Source: Calidithermus chliarophilus DSM 9957
GTDB lineage: Bacteria > Deinococcota > Deinococci > Deinococcales > Thermaceae
Direction: 5' to 3'
Assembly (NCBI RefSeq): GCF_000430045.1
Contig: NZ_KE387027.1
Location: 411,901 to 475,900, forward strand
Length of the DNA: 64,000 nucleotides
This document shows positions 43,440 to 55,993 of the stretch, one piece after another. The stretch's first letter is position 1. Each line of letters opens with the position of its first letter. The position numbers and the translations under genes are program-made. Under the pieces are notes generated by a model. That model was not told where the DNA came from and ran no database searches. It saw nothing but the letters and a program-made list of their open reading frames with translations.

Positions 43440-43650
43440 GAGGGGGAGGCCATTCCACGTGGCGGGGGCATCGCGGTACGCGACCCGGCATACGCCGGAA
43501 ACCTGCTCCCCCTCTCACCCTCCGAGGGACTCCAGGTTACCGGCAGAGCCGGTATGGCCTACGGCCACCCCCTCGCGGACATGCCGCCGGGTCAAGGTGC
43601 GGCCCGCACCCCCGCACACGCGGGCACTGAGGCCCGGCGGCATGCCCGTC
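43440..43650. ncRNA. Run of tightly packed hairpins, candidate structured RNA or palindromic element
   Basis: This lies inside a 507-bp gene-free gap (43344-43850). Successive perfect stems are: TCGCG/CGCGA (43471-43483); CCGGC/GCCGG (43485-43498); AACCTG/CAGGTT closing 43500-43538; ACCGGC-AGA-GCCGGT (43539-43553); TGGCC-TAC-GGCCA (43555-43567); and CATGCCGCCGGG with CCCGGCGGCATG (43580-43591 and 43633-43644). The last stem encloses two adjacent hairpins (GGTGCGG/CCGCACC and CCCGC-ACAC-GCGGG). Spacing between stems is 0-2 nt for most. No RBS-led ORF is convincing. It does not match tmRNA, RNase P, SRP or 6S RNA landmarks that I know. Confidence 0.45.
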
Positions 43651-43777
43651 TGCGCCACCCCGCCCACCCCCTCCCGCGTGAGCCGCACACCCCGGCCGGG
43701 GCACGGCAGCGACCACCGAGCGCCCTTCCGCGGGGAAGTGGGGCTGTAGTCGGCCTATGGGGCGGGCACATTAATCC

Positions 43778-43850
43778 CGAAGGGCGTTTGGCTATCGGCT
43801 ATCGACTATCGGCTATCGGCTATCGACTATCAGCTATCGACCATCGACCC
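43778..43850 (+). repeat. Composite heptamer repeat, copy N (GCTATCG module only)
   Basis: GGCGTTTG is followed by about eight GCTATCG/ACTATCG/GCTATCA heptamers and CGACCATCGACCCC, ending at the aldo-keto reductase stop. Confidence 0.85.
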
Positions 43851-45859
<2,009 letters not shown>

Positions 45860-45863
45860 GTCA

Positions 45864-45944
45864 CCCCACGGTGAGCTTGTCGCATAGCCATACCGAGGCA
45901 AAGCTGTTCGAGGGCTTCAGCAAGGACTTGCGCTCACCGTGGGG
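45864..45944. repeat. 81-bp element with perfect 13-bp terminal inverted repeats
   Basis: CCCCACGGTGAGC (45864-45876) and GCTCACCGTGGGG (45932-45944) flank 55 bp just after the ldh stop. It could fold as a long hairpin ending the ldh transcript, or be a small mobile-element relic. A fragment of the composite repeat (CACGAGCCACTGGCC, about 45985-46027) follows. Confidence 0.6.
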
Positions 45945-46030
45945 CCCCGGCAAACGACAAACATACGTCGGAGGTGCTTAGGCTCCAGGCCGGTTCACTA
46001 CGGGCTACGCGCCACGAGCCACTGGCCTCC

Positions 46031-46801
46031 TCAACGCCGTTCCGGCGGCGGCAGCGTGCGGTTATAGCTGATCCGCACGGCCGAAGTGCTGTTCAGGATG
46101 GCTTCCTCGTTGTCCAGCAGCCACTTCCTGACCTCGAGCGGCGCGTTCTGCATCAGCCAGCCCTTGGCGGCGGCTCCGCGCCCGATGACCAGGGCGTTGA
46201 CCCAGTAGCCCATCGCGCTGCCCTTCATGCCGAAGGCGTCGCCCGACTTGCGGGCCTCGAGGAAGGCGCTCTGGTAGCGCTGCATCTCCTGGAGGTTGCG
46301 GGCGGGGAACTGCCGGGTGGCGTCGTAGAACTGGATGCCGTCGTAGGCGTAGACGCGGGTCACGCCGGGCGAGTCGGCGAAGGAGAGGCCGGCGAAGTAG
46401 GAGTACACGCCCAGCGTGATCAGCTCGGCCCGCCCGTCGCCGTCGAGGTCTCGCACCTCCTGGATGCCCCCGTCGCCCCACTCCTCGAACATCAGGTTGC
46501 GCAGCCCGCCCTCCTGGGTGAAGAGGTAGTGGGTGAAGCAGCAGTGTGCCCCGCCCGAGTAGTCGGTGAGCAGCAGCTCCTTGGGGGCTTTGCCGGTGAC
46601 TTCGACCAGCGAGGCCTCCAGCCGCCAGCCCCGCACCTCGAGCCGGGTGCGCCCGCTCGAGATGACCCGCGCTACCTGCTCCCCCTCGCTCTTGCCCTCG
46701 ATCCGCACGCCGTAGCCGCCCCAGGACAGGGTTTGCAAGGGCTTCTGCGCCAGGCCAAGGGGGGCCAGTGCGGCCAGTATCGCCAGCATCCAGTGCTTCA
46801 T
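46031..46801 (-). CDS. Secreted protein with FG-GAP-like calcium motif, function unknown
   Basis: A 256-residue protein from ATG 46801. Signal peptide MKHWMLAILAALAPLGLAQ. The middle has DYSGGAHCCFTHYLFTQ and the calcium-type loop RDLDGDGRAELIT, as in FG-GAP/VCBS repeats. The last 70 residues are helical. It would sit in the periplasm or on the surface. It begins 17 bp after the end of the CPBP-like gene and is likely co-transcribed. Confidence 0.65.
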   Translation of the reverse strand: MKHWMLAILAALAPLGLAQKPLQTLSWGGYGVRIEGKSEGEQVARVISSGRTRLEVRGWRLEASLVEVTGKAPKELLLTDYSGGAHCCFTHYLFTQEGGLRNLMFEEWGDGGIQEVRDLDGDGRAELITLGVYSYFAGLSFADSPGVTRVYAYDGIQFYDATRQFPARNLQEMQRYQSAFLEARKSGDAFGMKGSAMGYWVNALVIGRGAAAKGWLMQNAPLEVRKWLLDNEEAILNSTSAVRISYNRTLPPPERR

Positions 46802-46818
46802 GGGGCCATTATCGAGCT

Positions 46819-47610
46819 TCAGGGGTGCCACCACACCGAGAAGGCCGGGTAGTAGGCTTCCACGATCTCCTGGAACAGGAAGTAGTCCACGATCAGGTGC
46901 ACCACCAGCACGTAGACCAGCACCCTCGAGCGCTCGAACATGATGCCCTGGGTGACGGCCAGGAAGAACACGAACAGCGGCCCCCAGCCCTGGAAAGCCA
47001 TGTCGTAGAGCACCGAGGTGTACACCACCGACTGCGCCAGGTTGGCGCTCCAGAAGGGGAAGAGCGAGCGCAGGACGGCGAAGCAGGTGTTGATGAAGAA
47101 CAGCTCGTCCCAGACGCCCACCAGGTTGATCCCGGCGAAGAGGGTGAGCAGCGGGCCGCTCGCGGGCTCGGGCGGCAGCTTCCAGTTGAAGGGAACCTCG
47201 GGCGAGAGCACCCCGAAGTAGAGCCGGAAGGCGGCCCAGGCCAGCGGGACCGACAGCAGCACGTAGCCGAACTCGAGCCAGCTAAAGTGCCGGGGCCACA
47301 GGTGAAAGCTGAGCAACCCGGGGTCGCTGCGCCGCAGCAGCAGGGGCGGCAGGGCGATCACCGCCAGGAAGGGGAGCCCCAGCGTGAGGAACTTGACGGG
47401 CCGGGTGTCGGTGCTGATGGGGGCCAGCGCCAGCAGCAGGATGCAGCCCAGCAGCACCCCCATGCGCCGCCGGAAGGCCGCGTCACGGCTTTGCCAGACC
47501 GCCCAGCCGCTCAGGCCGAAGGCGATCGTGCCGGGGAGCCAGGCCTCGAGGGGGATCAGCAGCACGGTAGCCGCGCAGAAGGTGGCGAGGGCGAAGGTTC
47601 TCACTCGCAC
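46819..47610 (-). CDS. CPBP (CAAX/Abi)-like intramembrane protein
   Basis: A 263-residue membrane protein with about eight hydrophobic helices. The protease-like core is GVWDELFFINTCFAVLR followed by VVHLIVDYF. In true CPBP glutamic proteases the first motif is EExxxR; here it reads DELFF, so catalysis may be lost or altered. Related proteins take part in prenyl-protein processing, bacteriocin immunity or transport. It pairs with the downstream secreted protein. Confidence 0.6.
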   Translation of the reverse strand: MRVRTFALATFCAATVLLIPLEAWLPGTIAFGLSGWAVWQSRDAAFRRRMGVLLGCILLLALAPISTDTRPVKFLTLGLPFLAVIALPPLLLRRSDPGLLSFHLWPRHFSWLEFGYVLLSVPLAWAAFRLYFGVLSPEVPFNWKLPPEPASGPLLTLFAGINLVGVWDELFFINTCFAVLRSLFPFWSANLAQSVVYTSVLYDMAFQGWGPLFVFFLAVTQGIMFERSRVLVYVLVVHLIVDYFLFQEIVEAYYPAFSVWWHP

Positions 47611-47627
47611 GGCAGTTTATATGGTGG

Positions 47628-47945
47628 ATGTCGGTGGTCGATAGCTGATAGCCGATAGCCGATAGCTGAACGCCTAACGCGGGTCGTACGTCTGATGCAG
47701 GTCGTACGTCGTACGCAAGACGCAAGACGCAAGACGCAAGACGCGAGACGCAAAACGCAAGACGCAAAACGCAAAACGTAAAACGCAAAACGTAAAACGC
47801 AAAACGCAAAACGTAAAACGTAAAACGTAAAACGTAAAACCCCTTGGCCCTCGATGCTGGCGGGGAGGGGGCACCGCAGGTCACAAGCTGACGGCTGAGG
47901 GCTGAAAGCTGACGGCTTACCGCCGTCTGCCGCGAGCCACACGCT
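47628..47945 (-). repeat. Composite heptamer repeat element, copy P (longest, reverse)
   Basis: This fills most of the 476-bp divergent region between the CPBP-like gene and carB. On the + strand: GATAGCT/GATAGCC heptamers, CGTACGTC blocks, then exactly 18 consecutive heptamers of ACGCAAG/ACGCAAA/ACGTAAA type (47713-47838). These are followed by a CTGGCGGGGAGGGGG block, CTGACGG/CTGAGGG/CTGAAAG heptamers and CGAGCCACACGC. Only the 3' 140 bp are left for the carB promoter. Confidence 0.9.
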
Positions 47946-48055
47946 CCTTGCGTACGGCCAGCACCCACCCACGCCCGGCCCGCGACTTTATGCTTGAATT
48001 GGGCATCTTTATTCGGGTAGCATGGCCGCTTAGAGCCGCGTGCGGCCAAAGGTGG

Positions 48056-48061
48056 TAGGCT
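48056..48061 (+). promoter_or_regulatory. Possible -10 box of carB
   Basis: TAGGCT is 25 nt before the ATG. The -35 is not clear. An RBS-like GAG(A)GCTGAGG precedes the start. Confidence 0.35.
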
Positions 48062-48086
48062 GACCGGCTGGAGAGCTGAGGACGCG

Positions 48087-51220
<3,134 letters not shown>

Positions 51221-51221
<1 letters not shown>

Positions 51222-51289
51222 TGCCCGATTCGGTTAGCCCGTCACCGAACGGTGACGGGCTAACCCGACCGAAGGGAGTGCTCCGGGTC
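51221..51289 (-). repeat. Partial MITE-like element at the carB stop codon
   Basis: Read on the minus strand it matches the right half of the element at 60017-60144: GGAGCACTCCCTTCGGTCGGG, a GTTAGCCCGTCACCG/CGGTGACGGGCTAAC stem (51233-51264), then CCGAATCGGGCAT. The stem can also serve as carB terminator. Confidence 0.75.
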
Positions 51290-51300
51290 GCGCCGGGGCG

Positions 51301-51699
51301 CTACTGCGCGGGCTTGTAGAGGTCCACGCCGCCGGCCTTGTCGAAGTTGGCCTTGAGGAAGGCGGCGTCCACCAGCGGCTTGCTGTCGGGGCTGCCGGGC
51401 AGGGTGCCGGCGAAGACCTCGAGCGCGTCGAGGTAGCCGTCGCCGTCGGAGTCCTTCATGGCCTTGAGGGCCTCGTAGAGGGCGGTGTTGATGGTGCCCT
51501 TGAAGTTGGCGCGAACCAGCTCGCCGAAGGGGTTCCAGGGGGCCCCGCCGTTGGCGTTGACGTGGCAGAACTGGCAGGTGATGCTCGGGCTCAAATGGAA
51601 CTGCTGAACCGCCTGGGTGCGGTAGGGCGGGCGGGCGAGGGCGAGGGAGAGAAGGACGGTAGCCGATCCCAGCAGGACCCACGTCAGAATTTTTTTCAT
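51301..51699 (-). CDS. Secreted single-heme c-type cytochrome-like protein with EF-hand-like loop
   Basis: A 132-residue protein with signal peptide MKKILTWVLLGSATVLLSLA. The heme motif CQFCH is at residues 42-46, and an EF-hand-like loop DSDGDGYLDALE at about 83-94. There is one Met-containing segment (LKAMKDSD) and no strong second ligand. It may carry electrons outside the cell membrane or sense calcium. It follows the cupredoxin gene by 7 bp on the same strand and is probably co-expressed. Confidence 0.75.
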   Translation of the reverse strand: MKKILTWVLLGSATVLLSLALARPPYRTQAVQQFHLSPSITCQFCHVNANGGAPWNPFGELVRANFKGTINTALYEALKAMKDSDGDGYLDALEVFAGTLPGSPDSKPLVDAAFLKANFDKAGGVDLYKPAQ

Positions 51700-51706
51700 G
51701 GTGACC

Positions 51707-52051
51707 TCACTTTACAACGATCTTCCCGCCCATCGAGCTCCCGTGGGCGGTGCAAATGTACTCGTACGTGCCGGGGACGTCGAGGGCGATCTCTGCAGAG
51801 GTGGCGCCGCTCGCCAGGTTCCCGGTGTCGAAGGCCTCGGGGGCGCTCGCCTTGGTTATGGCGCCGTGCAGGACGTCGTCGCTGTTCTTGAAGCGGACTT
51901 TGCTGCCGGCGGTCGTCGTGCAGTCGCTCGGGTTGTAGCTGAAGCTCGGAATGTCGATCACGGCCGGGCAGGGGGTCTCCCCGCCTCCACCGCCCTGTGG
52001 GGTGCAGGCTACACCCAGTAGCGCCAATCCCAGCAAGAGCCACGCTTTCAT
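51707..52051 (-). CDS. Plastocyanin-like cupredoxin lipoprotein
   Basis: A 114-residue lipoprotein from ATG 52051: MKAWLLLGLALLGVAC, lipobox LGVAC, then a glycine linker. The mature domain has the type 1 copper ligands His in DDVLHGAI and the cluster YICTAHGSSMGG (Cys, His, Met). It should be a membrane-anchored blue-copper electron carrier. It is clustered with the cytochrome-like gene downstream and a CHRD protein upstream; a MITE-like element lies in its promoter region. Confidence 0.85.
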   Translation of the reverse strand: MKAWLLLGLALLGVACTPQGGGGGETPCPAVIDIPSFSYNPSDCTTTAGSKVRFKNSDDVLHGAITKASAPEAFDTGNLASGATSAEIALDVPGTYEYICTAHGSSMGGKIVVK

Positions 52052-52099
52052 GGAATACCTCCGTCCCGAGCTTAGCACGCCGGCCTCATCCAGGGCTTC

Positions 52100-52309
52100 A
52101 TACCGGGTTCAAAAAGATAACCCTCCAACCCAGACCCCCAGGGGCTATCTTTTCGGACCCTAGAACGCACCCCTCCCCGGCGGTTGGCGAAGCAAGCGTC
52201 TCCCTTCCAAGGGGCGGTATCGCCCTCCGCCACGCAGATAACTTCGGTCGGCCGCCCCGCCTTGGCGGGGCGGCGTCACCGAACGGTGACGAACTAACCG
52301 AATCTTAAT
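52100..52309 (+). repeat. MITE-like element, copy 1 (210 bp)
   Basis: The left end is ATACCGGGTTCAAAAAGATA. An inverted AAAAAGATA / TATCTTTT pair follows, then CTTCCAAGGGGCGGTATCGCC, CGTCACCG/CGGTGACG and right end CCGAATCTTAAT (a degraded partner of the left end). It separates the cupredoxin gene from the CHRD gene, and its right end supplies the TAA stop of the latter. Confidence 0.8.
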
Positions 52310-52751
52310 CGCCCACCGCGCTCACGTCGCCGCAGGCGATGCTGGGCCCTACGGCCTGGGGGCTGTTGGCGTGCACGTTGAAGTAGGTGGTGCCCTTGGG
52401 GTAGGCGGCCACCTTGTCGGCGGTGATGAGCGTGTAGGCCACGGCTTTGCCGTTGGCGTCGGCGACGAGGTTGGTGAGGGGGACGATCTTGTTGCCGTTC
52501 TGGGCCTTGCAGTTGGCGTCGCCCGCGTCGTTGAAGTGGATGTGGTTGGCGTAGCTCCCTGAGCCCGGCTTGAGCCCCTCGAGCTGCACGAAGGCCCAGT
52601 GCTCGCCGCTCGGCAGCGTCACCAGCACCGCGCTGCCCTTGAGCCCCTCGCCGCCGAGGCTGGCGAAGCGGGCCTGGGGTTTCTGCCCCCCTTGGGCCAG
52701 CACCGCCAAGCCCACGACCGCCAGGATGCCGATCAGCCATTTACGCTTCAT
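52305..52751 (-). CDS. Secreted CHRD-like domain protein
   Basis: A 148-residue protein from ATG 52751 with a strong RBS (GGAGGTG). Signal peptide MKRKWLIGILAVVGLAVLAQ. The mature part has CHRD/superoxide-dismutase-like features: WAFVQLEGLKPGSGSYANH, HFNDAGDANCKA, and YFNVHANSPQAVGPSIACG. Two cysteines probably form a disulfide. It is likely periplasmic. The stop codon lies in the end of a MITE-like element, so the last residues may differ from the ancestral C terminus. Confidence 0.7.
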   Translation of the reverse strand: MKRKWLIGILAVVGLAVLAQGGQKPQARFASLGGEGLKGSAVLVTLPSGEHWAFVQLEGLKPGSGSYANHIHFNDAGDANCKAQNGNKIVPLTNLVADANGKAVAYTLITADKVAAYPKGTTYFNVHANSPQAVGPSIACGDVSAVGD

Positions 52752-52845
52752 GGGACACCTCCATCCCCCCATACGCGGGGCGCGGCCGGCCGGATTCAGC
52801 GGCAAAAACCGGCGGCCCGAAAGCCGCCGGTCCGTGGGGCCGGGC

Positions 52846-54135
52846 CTACTCCGAGGAGCTCACCTCGGGGATCTTGAAGCCGTCCTTGTAGGCCTCGAGC
52901 AACTGCGCCATCGCCCGGCCGCGGTGGGAGTAGCGGGCCTTCTCCTCCAGGGTCATCTCGGCGAAGGTCTTGCCCGCTTCGGGCACGAAGAACAAAGGGT
53001 CATAGCCGAAGCCCTTGTCGCCGCGTGGGGCCTCGAGGATCACCCCTTCGGTCACGCCGCGGAACATCTGCATGAAGCCCTGGGGGTGGGCCACCGCCAG
53101 CACCGCCACGAAGCGGGCCGTGCGCTGCTCCATCGGCACGCCCTTGAGGCGCTCGAGCAGGTAGACGTTGCGCTCGAGGTCGCTCTTGCGGCCGCCGAAG
53201 CGGGCGGAGTAGACCCCGGGCTCGCCGTCGAGGGCGTCGACCTCCAGGCCCGAGTCGTCGGCCAGGGTCAGCAGGCCGGTCTGGCGGCAGGCGAAGGCCG
53301 CCTTGAGCATGGCGTTGTCCTCGAAGCTCGCCCCGTCCTCGGGGGGCATCTTGAAGGTGTAGTCGAGCAGGGAGGCGAGCTCCCAGCCCAAGGGCGCGAG
53401 CCCTTCGCGCAGCTCGCGGAACTTGCCGGGGTTGTTGGTGGCGACCAGTAGGCGCATAGGGGTAGGGCGGGCGGAGGGCTTGGCAGCCTCCGGGGCCACC
53501 TCGAGTGTAGCCGACGACGCGGGGGGCGACAGCTCGACGGTGGGGTGCAGGTGGTCCATGATGTGGTGCCCCAGCAGCCGGCGCACGGCCCGCTCCCACG
53601 GCGAGAAGCGCTCGCGCTCGGCGGGGGACATCTCCGCGAGGGTCTTGCCCGCCTCGAGCACGAAGAACAGCGCGTCGTAGCCCACGCCGCCTTCGCCCTT
53701 GGGCTTGTGCAGCAGCACGCCCTGGGTCTCGCCGACGTAGGTCTCGGTCTGGCCCTGGGGGTAGGCCAGGGTGAGCACGGTCATGAAGCGGGTCACGCGC
53801 TCCTGCGGCGGCAGCCCCTGCATCTTCTGCAGCAGCACCTTGCGGCGCTCCTCCTCCGAGGAGCCGGGGCCGAATTGCAGCGAGAAGAACACCCGCTGCC
53901 CGGCGTGGGTGTACTCGAAGCAGCTCTCGTCGAGCAGGGTGGGCAGGCCGCTGAGGTCGGCGAGGTGCGCGGCCACGACGGGCACGCGCTCGGTGAGGTC
54001 TTCGCCGGAGGCGTCGGGGTCGGGCAGTAGCCCGGCGTAGCTGCCGATGGGCTCGAGCTGCCACCCCAGCGGGGACAGAAGCTCGCGAAGCTTAGCGAGC
54101 TTGGGCTCTTTGTTGGTGGCTACCAGTACGCGCAT
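52846..54135 (-). CDS. rdgB: Double Ham1/RdgB-type nucleotide pyrophosphatase (tandem fusion)
   Basis: A 429-residue protein containing two complete Ham1 folds. Domain 1 (~1-195) starts MRVLVATNKEPKLAKLRELL; domain 2 (~227-429) starts MRLLVATNNPGKFRELREGL. Domain 2 has intact active-site blocks (TNNPGKF, LADDSGLEVDALDGEPG, GFGYDPLF). Domain 1 has lost them in part (LLDESCFEYTHAGQ in place of DDSGLEVDAL) but keeps GYDALF. Normal RdgB proteins are ~200 residues and dimeric; the fusion mimics the dimer with one degenerate half. It removes ITP/XTP and deoxy forms. It follows rph by 9 bp, the usual pairing. Confidence 0.88.
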   Translation of the reverse strand: MRVLVATNKEPKLAKLRELLSPLGWQLEPIGSYAGLLPDPDASGEDLTERVPVVAAHLADLSGLPTLLDESCFEYTHAGQRVFFSLQFGPGSSEEERRKVLLQKMQGLPPQERVTRFMTVLTLAYPQGQTETYVGETQGVLLHKPKGEGGVGYDALFFVLEAGKTLAEMSPAERERFSPWERAVRRLLGHHIMDHLHPTVELSPPASSATLEVAPEAAKPSARPTPMRLLVATNNPGKFRELREGLAPLGWELASLLDYTFKMPPEDGASFEDNAMLKAAFACRQTGLLTLADDSGLEVDALDGEPGVYSARFGGRKSDLERNVYLLERLKGVPMEQRTARFVAVLAVAHPQGFMQMFRGVTEGVILEAPRGDKGFGYDPLFFVPEAGKTFAEMTLEEKARYSHRGRAMAQLLEAYKDGFKIPEVSSSE

Positions 54136-54144
54136 GGCCGTTTC

Positions 54145-54903
54145 CTAGGATAGGGGTTTTCGCATCTGCGCGTGCACGGTTTTGATCAATTCGGGCATCT
54201 GGCCCAGGCCGGTCTCGAGCATGCGCCGGTAGACGGCCTGCGGCACCGGGCGGCCCTCGCCCCCGCCGTGCACCTCGATGACGTCGCCGTCCTTGGTAGC
54301 CACCACCGTCAGGTCGGCCCAGGCGCTCTCGTCTTCGTGGTGGGTGAGGTCGAGGAGGATGCGGTCCTCCCCGAACCAGCCCAGGCTCACGGCGGCGAAC
54401 TCGCTCAGCGGCCACTCGTCGATCTTGCCCAGCATCACCAGCCGGTCGAGCGCGGCGTAGAGCGCGGCGTAGCCGCCCAGCAGCGAGGCCACGCGGGTGC
54501 CCCCGTCGGCCTGGAGTACGTCGGCGTCGATGATCACGGTCTTGTTGGGCAGGAGCGAGAGGTCGAGGGCGGCCCGGAAGGCCCGGCCCATGAAGCGCTG
54601 GATCTCGGCGGTGCGGCCTGAGAGCTTGTGGCGCTCGCGCTCCTTGCGCTCCTTGGTCGAGCGCGGCAGCAGGTTGTACTCGGCCATCAGCCAGCCCTCC
54701 TTGGCCGAGACGTGCCGCGGAACCCCGTCGGTCAGCGAGACCGTCACCAGCACGCGGGTCAGGCCGAGCTCGACCAGTGCCGAGCCCTCGGCGTAGGCGC
54801 TGTAGCCGAGCTCGAGCTTGAGCGGGCGCATCTGCAGGGCCTCGCGCCCGTCCTTGCGGGCGCTCTTGGTATCAGGAGGAAGGTTCACGGCAGCCCACAG
54901 CAT
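54145..54903 (-). CDS. rph: Ribonuclease PH
   Basis: A 252-residue phosphorolytic exoribonuclease. It shows ARKDGREALQMRPLKLELG, the phosphate-site region NLLPRSTKERKERERHKLSGR, and catalytic block IDADVLQADGGTRVASLLGGY. It trims the 3' ends of tRNA precursors and releases nucleoside diphosphates. The ATG at 54903 has GGAGG directly adjacent; a GTG at 54888 with the same RBS at larger spacing is the alternative. The gene is first in the rph-rdgB pair. Confidence 0.93.
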   Translation of the reverse strand: MLWAAVNLPPDTKSARKDGREALQMRPLKLELGYSAYAEGSALVELGLTRVLVTVSLTDGVPRHVSAKEGWLMAEYNLLPRSTKERKERERHKLSGRTAEIQRFMGRAFRAALDLSLLPNKTVIIDADVLQADGGTRVASLLGGYAALYAALDRLVMLGKIDEWPLSEFAAVSLGWFGEDRILLDLTHHEDESAWADLTVVATKDGDVIEVHGGGEGRPVPQAVYRRMLETGLGQMPELIKTVHAQMRKPLS

Positions 54904-54938
54904 CCTCCCTCGAGGCGCCCCCCGTCAAGCGAGCGCAC

Positions 54939-54967
54939 TTGCCGCTGGGGCCAAAACCGGCTAACAT
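54939..54967 (+). promoter_or_regulatory. Promoter of tRNA-Thr
   Basis: TTGCCG (54939-54944) and TAACAT (54962-54967) are 17 bp apart, with the tRNA 5' end 13 nt after the -10. Confidence 0.65.
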
Positions 54968-54979
54968 AGCTGTCTGCGG

Positions 54980-55054
54980 GCCGGTGTAGCTCAGCGGTAG
55001 AGCACTCGATTCGTAATCGAGCGGTCGTCGGTTCAAATCCGACCACCGGCTCCA
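54980..55054 (+). tRNA. tRNA-Thr (anticodon CGT), CCA encoded
   Basis: The 75 nt fold into a clean cloverleaf: acceptor GCCGGTG/CACCGGC, D-stem GCTC/GAGC, anticodon stem CTCGA/TCGAG with loop TTCGTAA (anticodon 55012-55014), and T-stem GTCGG/CCGAC with TTCAAAT. The discriminator is T, followed by encoded CCA. It has its own promoter and terminator. Confidence 0.97.
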
Positions 55055-55059
55055 GTCCG

Positions 55060-55093
55060 GGACGGGGTTCTCTCACCCCGTCCTTTAGCTTTT
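55060..55093 (+). terminator. Intrinsic terminator of tRNA-Thr
   Basis: GGACGGGG (55060-55067) pairs with CCCCGTCC (55076-55083), followed by TTTAGCTTTT. Confidence 0.85.
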
Positions 55094-55192
55094 ACCCAAG
55101 CATCCCCAGACCACGCCAGCACCACGCCCGGATCTGTTAGGCTTCGCGAAGGCCTACGCGTGGCACCGGACCCAGGCTCCACGCCGGAGGGC

Positions 55193-55383
55193 TCGCAGCC
55201 AGTGGCCTGTGGCTGTGGCTCGTGGTTATCCCCCCCGGCCCTCCGGGTTAGCGTCGAGGGTCGAGGGTCTAGGACGTTTTGCGCCTTGCGTTTTGCGTAC
55301 GACGTACGACGTAGGACGCACGATGCTGGGCGCGGCGTTTGGCTATCGGCTATCAGCTATCAGCTATCGACGTCTTCCGGCAT
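55193..55383 (+). repeat. Composite heptamer repeat element, copy Q
   Basis: It fills most of the 344-bp gap from the tRNA to the UspA gene. Forward order: GTGGCCT/GTGGCTC heptamers, CCCCCCCGGCCCTCCGGG, GTCGAGGGTCGAGGGTCTAGG, GCGTTTT/GCGCCTT units, ACGTACG/ACGTAGG units, and GCTATCG/GCTATCA heptamers. Confidence 0.85.
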
Positions 55384-55398
55384 CCTACCCCCAACGCC

Positions 55399-55869
55399 TC
55401 ACGCCAGAGCCACCGGACGGCCCAGCCGCACGGTAAGCACCGGGATAGGGGCTTTCTCCACCAGGCCCCGCGCTACCGAGCCCAGGTTGGGGTGCGCGAG
55501 GCTGCCGCGCTCGTGCGAGCCCACCACGATCAGGTCCCCGGGCCGGATCTGGGCCAGGATCGCCGCCAGGGGGTTGCCCCCCAGCAATTGCGCCTCGGCC
55601 TCCACGCCCATGCGGCGGGCCAGGGCCAGGTCGTCCTCGAGCACCCGCCAGCCGATGACGTCCATGGCCCGCTCGACCTCCTCGTCGCTGCGGCCCGGGG
55701 AGGCCGAGGGGTAGCCGGTGAGGCTGAGGTAGTGGCGCAGGGTGCTGTCCTTGACGAAGAGGAAGCAGGCCGTGGCCCCAAGGCTCCGGGCGATCTCCAG
55801 GCCCTCCCGCGCAACCTCCTGGCTGTTGGCCCCGATGTGCACGGGGATCAGCACGCGTTGGTAGTCCAT
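55399..55869 (-). CDS. Universal stress protein (UspA family)
   Basis: A 156-residue protein. Start ATG with AAGGAG 8 nt upstream. N-terminal strand RVLIPVHIGANSQE and ATP-loop region VVGSHERGSLAHPNLGSVARGLVEKAPIPVL, which fits the G2xG9xGS/T pattern of ATP-binding UspA proteins. It is induced by stress in many bacteria. It is divergent from the two-component system; the CTGA-box array between them could also affect it. Confidence 0.88.
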   Translation of the reverse strand: MDYQRVLIPVHIGANSQEVAREGLEIARSLGATACFLFVKDSTLRHYLSLTGYPSASPGRSDEEVERAMDVIGWRVLEDDLALARRMGVEAEAQLLGGNPLAAILAQIRPGDLIVVGSHERGSLAHPNLGSVARGLVEKAPIPVLTVRLGRPVALA

Positions 55870-55908
55870 TCCGGCCAGCTCCTTCCGCCCTCAGCGTAGG
55901 CGGCCCGC

Positions 55909-55991
55909 CTGAATCGGCTCTGTCCTGGGGCTAAACGAAGGCTGAATGCCGGCTGAGTCCCGGCTGAATGCGGCTGAGCCGGGGCTGAGCC
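55909..55991 (+). promoter_or_regulatory. Array of 11-bp-spaced CTGA boxes before the response-regulator gene
   Basis: Direct repeats begin at 55909 (CTGAATC), 55920 (CTGTCCT), 55931 (CTAAACG), 55942 (CTGAATG), 55953 (CTGAGTC), 55964 (CTGAATG), 55974 (CTGAGCC) and 55985 (CTGAGCC), nearly all exactly 11 bp apart. OmpR/PhoB-type regulators bind such 11-bp direct repeats. The last box ends 2 bp before a TATGCT -10 (55994-55999) and would take the place of a -35, as in PhoB-activated promoters. Confidence 0.75.
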
Positions 55992-55993
55992 TG

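Noticed and set aside
47713-47838. CRISPR-like array
   Set aside because: The units are 7 bp, directly abutting and without spacers; there is no 25-40-bp repeat and no cas gene.
47905-47930. CTGA words at 7-bp spacing in repeat copy P as regulator sites
   Set aside because: Spacing is 7 bp, not 11 bp; they belong to the GTCAGCC module of the composite repeat.
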